Assembly (NCBI RefSeq): GCF_019097595.1
Contig: NC_080723.1
Coordinates: 14,948,511-15,012,510 of the forward strand
DNA: 64,000 bases
Reading direction: 5' to 3'
DNA from: Hemibagrus wyckioides
Taxonomy: Eukaryota > Chordata > Actinopteri > Siluriformes > Bagridae
The notes under the pieces were generated by a model. That model was not told the DNA's origin. It ran no database searches and saw nothing but the letters and a program-made list of their open reading frames with translations. Numbering within the stretch: position 1 is the stretch's first letter; each line of letters begins with the position of its first letter. This document shows positions 61,001 through 64,000 of this stretch, in pieces. A program made the translations under genes and the position numbers.

Positions 61001-62054
61001 TTTAATTCGTACATCTTATGTTACACAGTGGCACTGTTTGCCTCGGACAGCAAAATTGCTGTACTGTGCCAATGCCAGTAAACTCTTACATAAATATACA
61101 TGAATCTACTATAAATGTATATATGCACTATGTACTATGCAGATATATTCAAGCCACCTGTCAAGCAGTACAGTCAGTATTAGAGCATCCAATCACTCAA
61201 GCTGCCTTTTCACTTCCTTCCAAAGCATTCAGCTTTGGGGAAACAGAGCAAAGAGCTTCTCAGTGCCCCACCCTCCTATCTCACCTCCTTTCTATCAGTC
61301 TGTCTTTTCTTTCTCTGTCTCAGAGCGAGCAGAAGCACAAGCTGATGGCGCAGTGCAGAACTTAAATGAACTCTTTCTTGCTGAGGCATAGGCTTGCCAA
61401 ACGTGCTGTGACAGTCAGGAATGAGAGACCAATTCTACTTCCATTTGAGCCTTAATTACCAAAGTCGGGCTTGCGCATTAGGCCAACGATTAAGGCTGTA
61501 GACTTGGCAGGCCCCTGGGTAGCCGTCCACAAAGCCATTAGCACCTACTACGACGCAGTTACTGTGCAGTAAAAGACAAACACTGTAATTGGGCCGGGTG
61601 ACATAACTAAACAAGGCGTGGGTGATGAAATAGCAGATGCCACAGAAGGTGACATCTGAAGGTGAAAGATAATAATACTAATGATGTGACTTTTGTTTCA
61701 TATTGGCTAGCACAGAGAATGTGTGGGTGGGATGTACCATTGCGTTGCAGGTCCAGGTGGGCCTTCATGTTGCACAGTTCTCCTTTGATGTCCCCGGGTA
61801 CCTCCATACCCAGTTTCTGATAGAAATCTCTCTGCTTTTTCAACTCCGCTGCACAGAGAAACGTTTAGAGATTCACTTCAAAACGTGCCTCTTGGTGCTT
61901 TATTAGGGGTGTGTGTGTCCATTAGGGATGATGCAGTGCATGAGATGAGAAATAAATTCATTAATTAATAAATAAATGAATGAATAAATACCACCAACCT
62001 TCTTGGAGTCCCGGCACCAGCTTATAGACAATGTCTTGCATTGTTCGGTCATGG
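51978..62054 (-). CDS. pcgf3: Polycomb group RING finger protein 3, six 3'-terminal coding exons (gene span, 5' part outside window)
   Basis: The coding sequence joins 62054-61999, 61848-61738, 58853-58771, 54842-54705, 53246-53166 and 52025-51978. Together they give 517 coding bases that read through in one frame and encode 171 residues plus a stop. The translation matches vertebrate PCGF3 as I know it, from the histidine after the post-RING glycine (about residue 70) to the C-terminus KMDLL. Diagnostic stretches are MQDIVYKLVPGLQEAE, FYQKLGMEVPGDIKGE, NDYHRSDEQVSICLEC, KRKWIRCSAQATVLHLKKFI and EEILGKDHTLKFVVVTRWRF. The last 90 or so residues are the RAWUL ubiquitin-like domain. PCGF5, the nearest paralogue, differs in the linker and in the RAWUL insert. 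PCGF3 is known to nucleate the non-canonical PRC1.3 complex with RING1A/B and RYBP/YAF2, which monoubiquitinates histone H2A in the nucleus. The RING finger exons are not in the window, so this is a partial gene. Full length would be about 240 residues, against 242 in human. Confidence 0.97.
52478..52620. repeat. fragment of GAGTATCAG..GATACTGATATC repeat
   Basis: The stretch contains CTGAGTATCAGCCAATATCAATACCC and ATGCTGAGTATCAGACTGATACTGATATCCTGGGTATCAG. These GTATC/GATAC words recall a repeat frequent in fish genomes. Lies in the last pcgf3 intron. Confidence 0.45.
52960..53060. repeat. fragment of interspersed repeat with AATTCAACAGCG end
   Basis: CCTGACCAATCAGATTTGAGAATTCAACAGCG is a recognisable fish repeat end, and a related AATTCGACAGCGCTGTGGCATA occurs at 62839-62860. 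ACCTGAGAGGTGAATTATAG next to it contains a short palindrome. In the last pcgf3 intron. Confidence 0.45.
53166..53246 (-). CDS. pcgf3: pcgf3 coding exon, RAWUL domain C-terminal half
   Basis: This 81-base, phase-0 exon encodes 27 residues, LDILCNEEILGKDHTLKFVV followed by VTRWRFK. It is the second half of the RAWUL domain and is essentially identical to the vertebrate protein as I know it. The acceptor is tctgcag and the donor is gtaaat. The upstream intron (53247-54704) is 1458 bases. Confidence 0.96.
54705..54842 (-). CDS. pcgf3: pcgf3 coding exon, RAWUL domain N-terminal half
   Basis: This 138-base, phase-0 exon encodes exactly 46 residues, from VSICLECNSSKLRGLKRKWI to KLNLTSFNE. It forms the first beta strands and the helix of the RAWUL ubiquitin-like fold, the domain PCGF proteins use to bind partners such as BCOR-type or other PUFD-domain proteins. 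The acceptor lies directly behind a long pure (CT)n tract on the coding strand, and the exon starts GTGAGC, so the boundary reads ctcag|GTGAGC. The donor is gtcagt. Confidence 0.96.
54845..55020. repeat. (GA)n and irregular GA-rich tract abutting a pcgf3 splice acceptor
   Basis: A pure (GA)n run (54845-54898, one interruption) is followed by GA-rich sequence with two copies of AAAGACAGGGGCCGAG (54908-54942). On the coding strand it is a CT tract that ends at the acceptor of the exon 54705-54842, serving as its pyrimidine tract. Confidence 0.9.
55060..55330 (+). repeat. interspersed repeat X (intronic)
   Basis: ATTCATCAGTTTATCCTGCACAAGG, AGGAATACACTCTGGATACAATGCC, a (CA)n and CCTGAAGGAAACCCACACAG match repeat X. 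Non-coding. Confidence 0.7.
55365..55490 (-). mobile_element. internally deleted SINE, tail type A (intronic)
   Basis: On the minus strand GGTTGGGGGTTCAAGCCTCA (box B) is followed directly by CTGGGATATGTGAGGGAAAGATTC..CAGTGTCCTGTAAT, the type-A tail. The GAGCAAGGCCCTTAACC body is missing. Confidence 0.6.
56590..56810 (+). repeat. interspersed repeat X (intronic)
   Basis: CATTTATCTTCAGTAACTGG, GCTAGTCCATCACACACAC and AACCAGGAGGAAACCCATG match the other repeat X copies. A (CA)n at 56691-56715 lies inside it. Confidence 0.68.
56959..57098. repeat. (GT)n(GA)n and (CA)n pair in pcgf3 intron
   Basis: (GT)n at 56959-56979 followed by (GA)n to 57006, then 52 unique bases, then (CA)n at 57059-57098. 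The GT and CA arms are reverse complements. Confidence 0.95.
57988..58022. repeat. (GA)n microsatellite
   Basis: Perfect GA run in a pcgf3 intron. Confidence 0.96.
58350..58560 (+). repeat. interspersed repeat X (intronic)
   Basis: CATTCATCTTCAGAAGCTGC, TTTATCCTGGTCAGGACCAC, GGGAATACACTTTGGATAAG and ACGGAAGAAACC match repeat X. The right end is degraded. Confidence 0.68.
58771..58853 (-). CDS. pcgf3: pcgf3 coding exon, acidic linker
   Basis: This 83-base exon completes the glycine codon (G|GC) and encodes EVKSEDPAKDGDEKPEEDND then YHRSDEQ, ending on a codon boundary before a gtaagg donor. It is a charged, probably disordered linker of 27 residues, rich in Glu and Asp, between the RING region and the RAWUL domain. 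The DNDYHRSDEQ end is conserved across PCGF3 and PCGF5 proteins and marks the family. The acceptor is aaaccag. The upstream intron (58854-61737) is 2884 bases. Confidence 0.95.
60010..60232 (+). mobile_element. SINE-like repeat with tRNA box B (intronic)
   Basis: GGAGATTGCGAGTTCAAATCCCA carries box B (GTTCAAATC). It is followed by GATGCCACAGCCATCTGTCA and AGAGCAAAATTGGCCGTG, and ends in AGCAGCAGCAGCAATTAAAAAA. A decayed relative lies at 32400-32525. It differs from the type A/B SINEs. Confidence 0.65.
60620..60650. repeat. (GGAT)n microsatellite
   Basis: Seven perfect units in a pcgf3 intron. Confidence 0.96.
61738..61848 (-). CDS. pcgf3: pcgf3 coding exon, linker start
   Basis: This 111-base exon completes the alanine begun in the previous exon (G|CG). 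It then encodes ELKKQRDFYQKLGMEVPGDI and KGELCNMKAHLDLQRN, ending one base into a glycine codon. The acceptor is ctgtgcag and the donor gtacat. The preceding intron is only 150 bases. The KLGMEVPGDIKGE stretch is characteristic of PCGF3. The following LCNMKAHLDLQ differs from the mammalian linker as I recall it, as expected for a flexible region. Confidence 0.95.
61999..62054 (-). CDS. pcgf3: pcgf3 coding exon, post-RING helix
   Basis: This 56-base exon begins by completing a glycine codon (GG|C) and then encodes HDRTMQDIVYKLVPGLQE, ending one base into the alanine codon. It is bounded by a cctcag acceptor and a gttggt donor on the minus strand. The segment follows the RING finger and is part of the helix that packs against RING1A/B in PCGF proteins. 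It is the most 5' coding exon visible; no RING cysteine/histidine pattern was found between here and 64000. Confidence 0.95.

Positions 62055-64000
<1,946 letters not shown>

Overview
This is a nuclear genomic window from a ray-finned fish. The otophysan/catfish-type repeats (several Tc1 families, tRNA-headed SINEs, an AATTC-rich interspersed repeat near 6.3 kb) point to a siluriform or relative, but that is inference from remembered repeat flavour, not a search result. Base composition is AT-rich, microsatellites are abundant, and nearly all open frames are chance or transposon-derived.

One host gene can be supported: pcgf3 (Polycomb group RING finger 3), on the minus strand. Its six 3'-terminal coding exons lie at 62054-61999, 61848-61738, 58853-58771, 54842-54705, 53246-53166 and 52025-51978. 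Reading phase is maintained across all five introns and every intron has GT..AG ends. The exons encode 171 residues, from the linker after the RING finger through the complete C-terminal RAWUL domain to the stop. The RING-coding exons and promoter lie beyond the right edge of the window. The 3' UTR runs leftwards from 51977. Its end is not resolved: 46.8-52 kb holds AU-rich motifs, microsatellites and a short Tc1-type element that supplies minus-strand AATAAA hexamers.

The left 46 kb is a gene-poor flank. It holds, in order: a decayed Tc1/mariner transposase (1-872), a LINE reverse-transcriptase fragment (about 2.15-2.69 kb), a 3'-truncated SINE copy (4.35 kb), an interspersed repeat (6.3 kb), a full-length dead Tc1 element with TA target duplications (6916-8446), a large foldback element (9.35-10.16 kb), a Tc1 copy interrupted by a SINE (17.17-18.16 kb), a full-length tRNA-derived SINE (20.9-21.1 kb), two L2-like LINE remnants (31.3-32.0 and 38.6-39.5 kb), an unnamed repeat present twice around the second of these, another near-complete dead Tc1 (42111-43537), an orphan TATA/CCAAT promoter-like block with a splice donor (44.4-44.56 kb), and a second SINE type (45.9-46.05 kb). 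The pcgf3 introns carry three same-orientation copies of one interspersed repeat, plus dense (CA)n, (GA)n and (TA)n tracts.

I found no operon-like or defence-like new system. The most useful second looks are the orphan promoter at 44.4 kb, the foldback element, the AG|GTGAG exon boundary behind a pure CT tract in pcgf3, the two SINE tails on one SINE body, and the duplicated repeat flanking a LINE remnant. Family names for repeats come from recognition, not from a database search.
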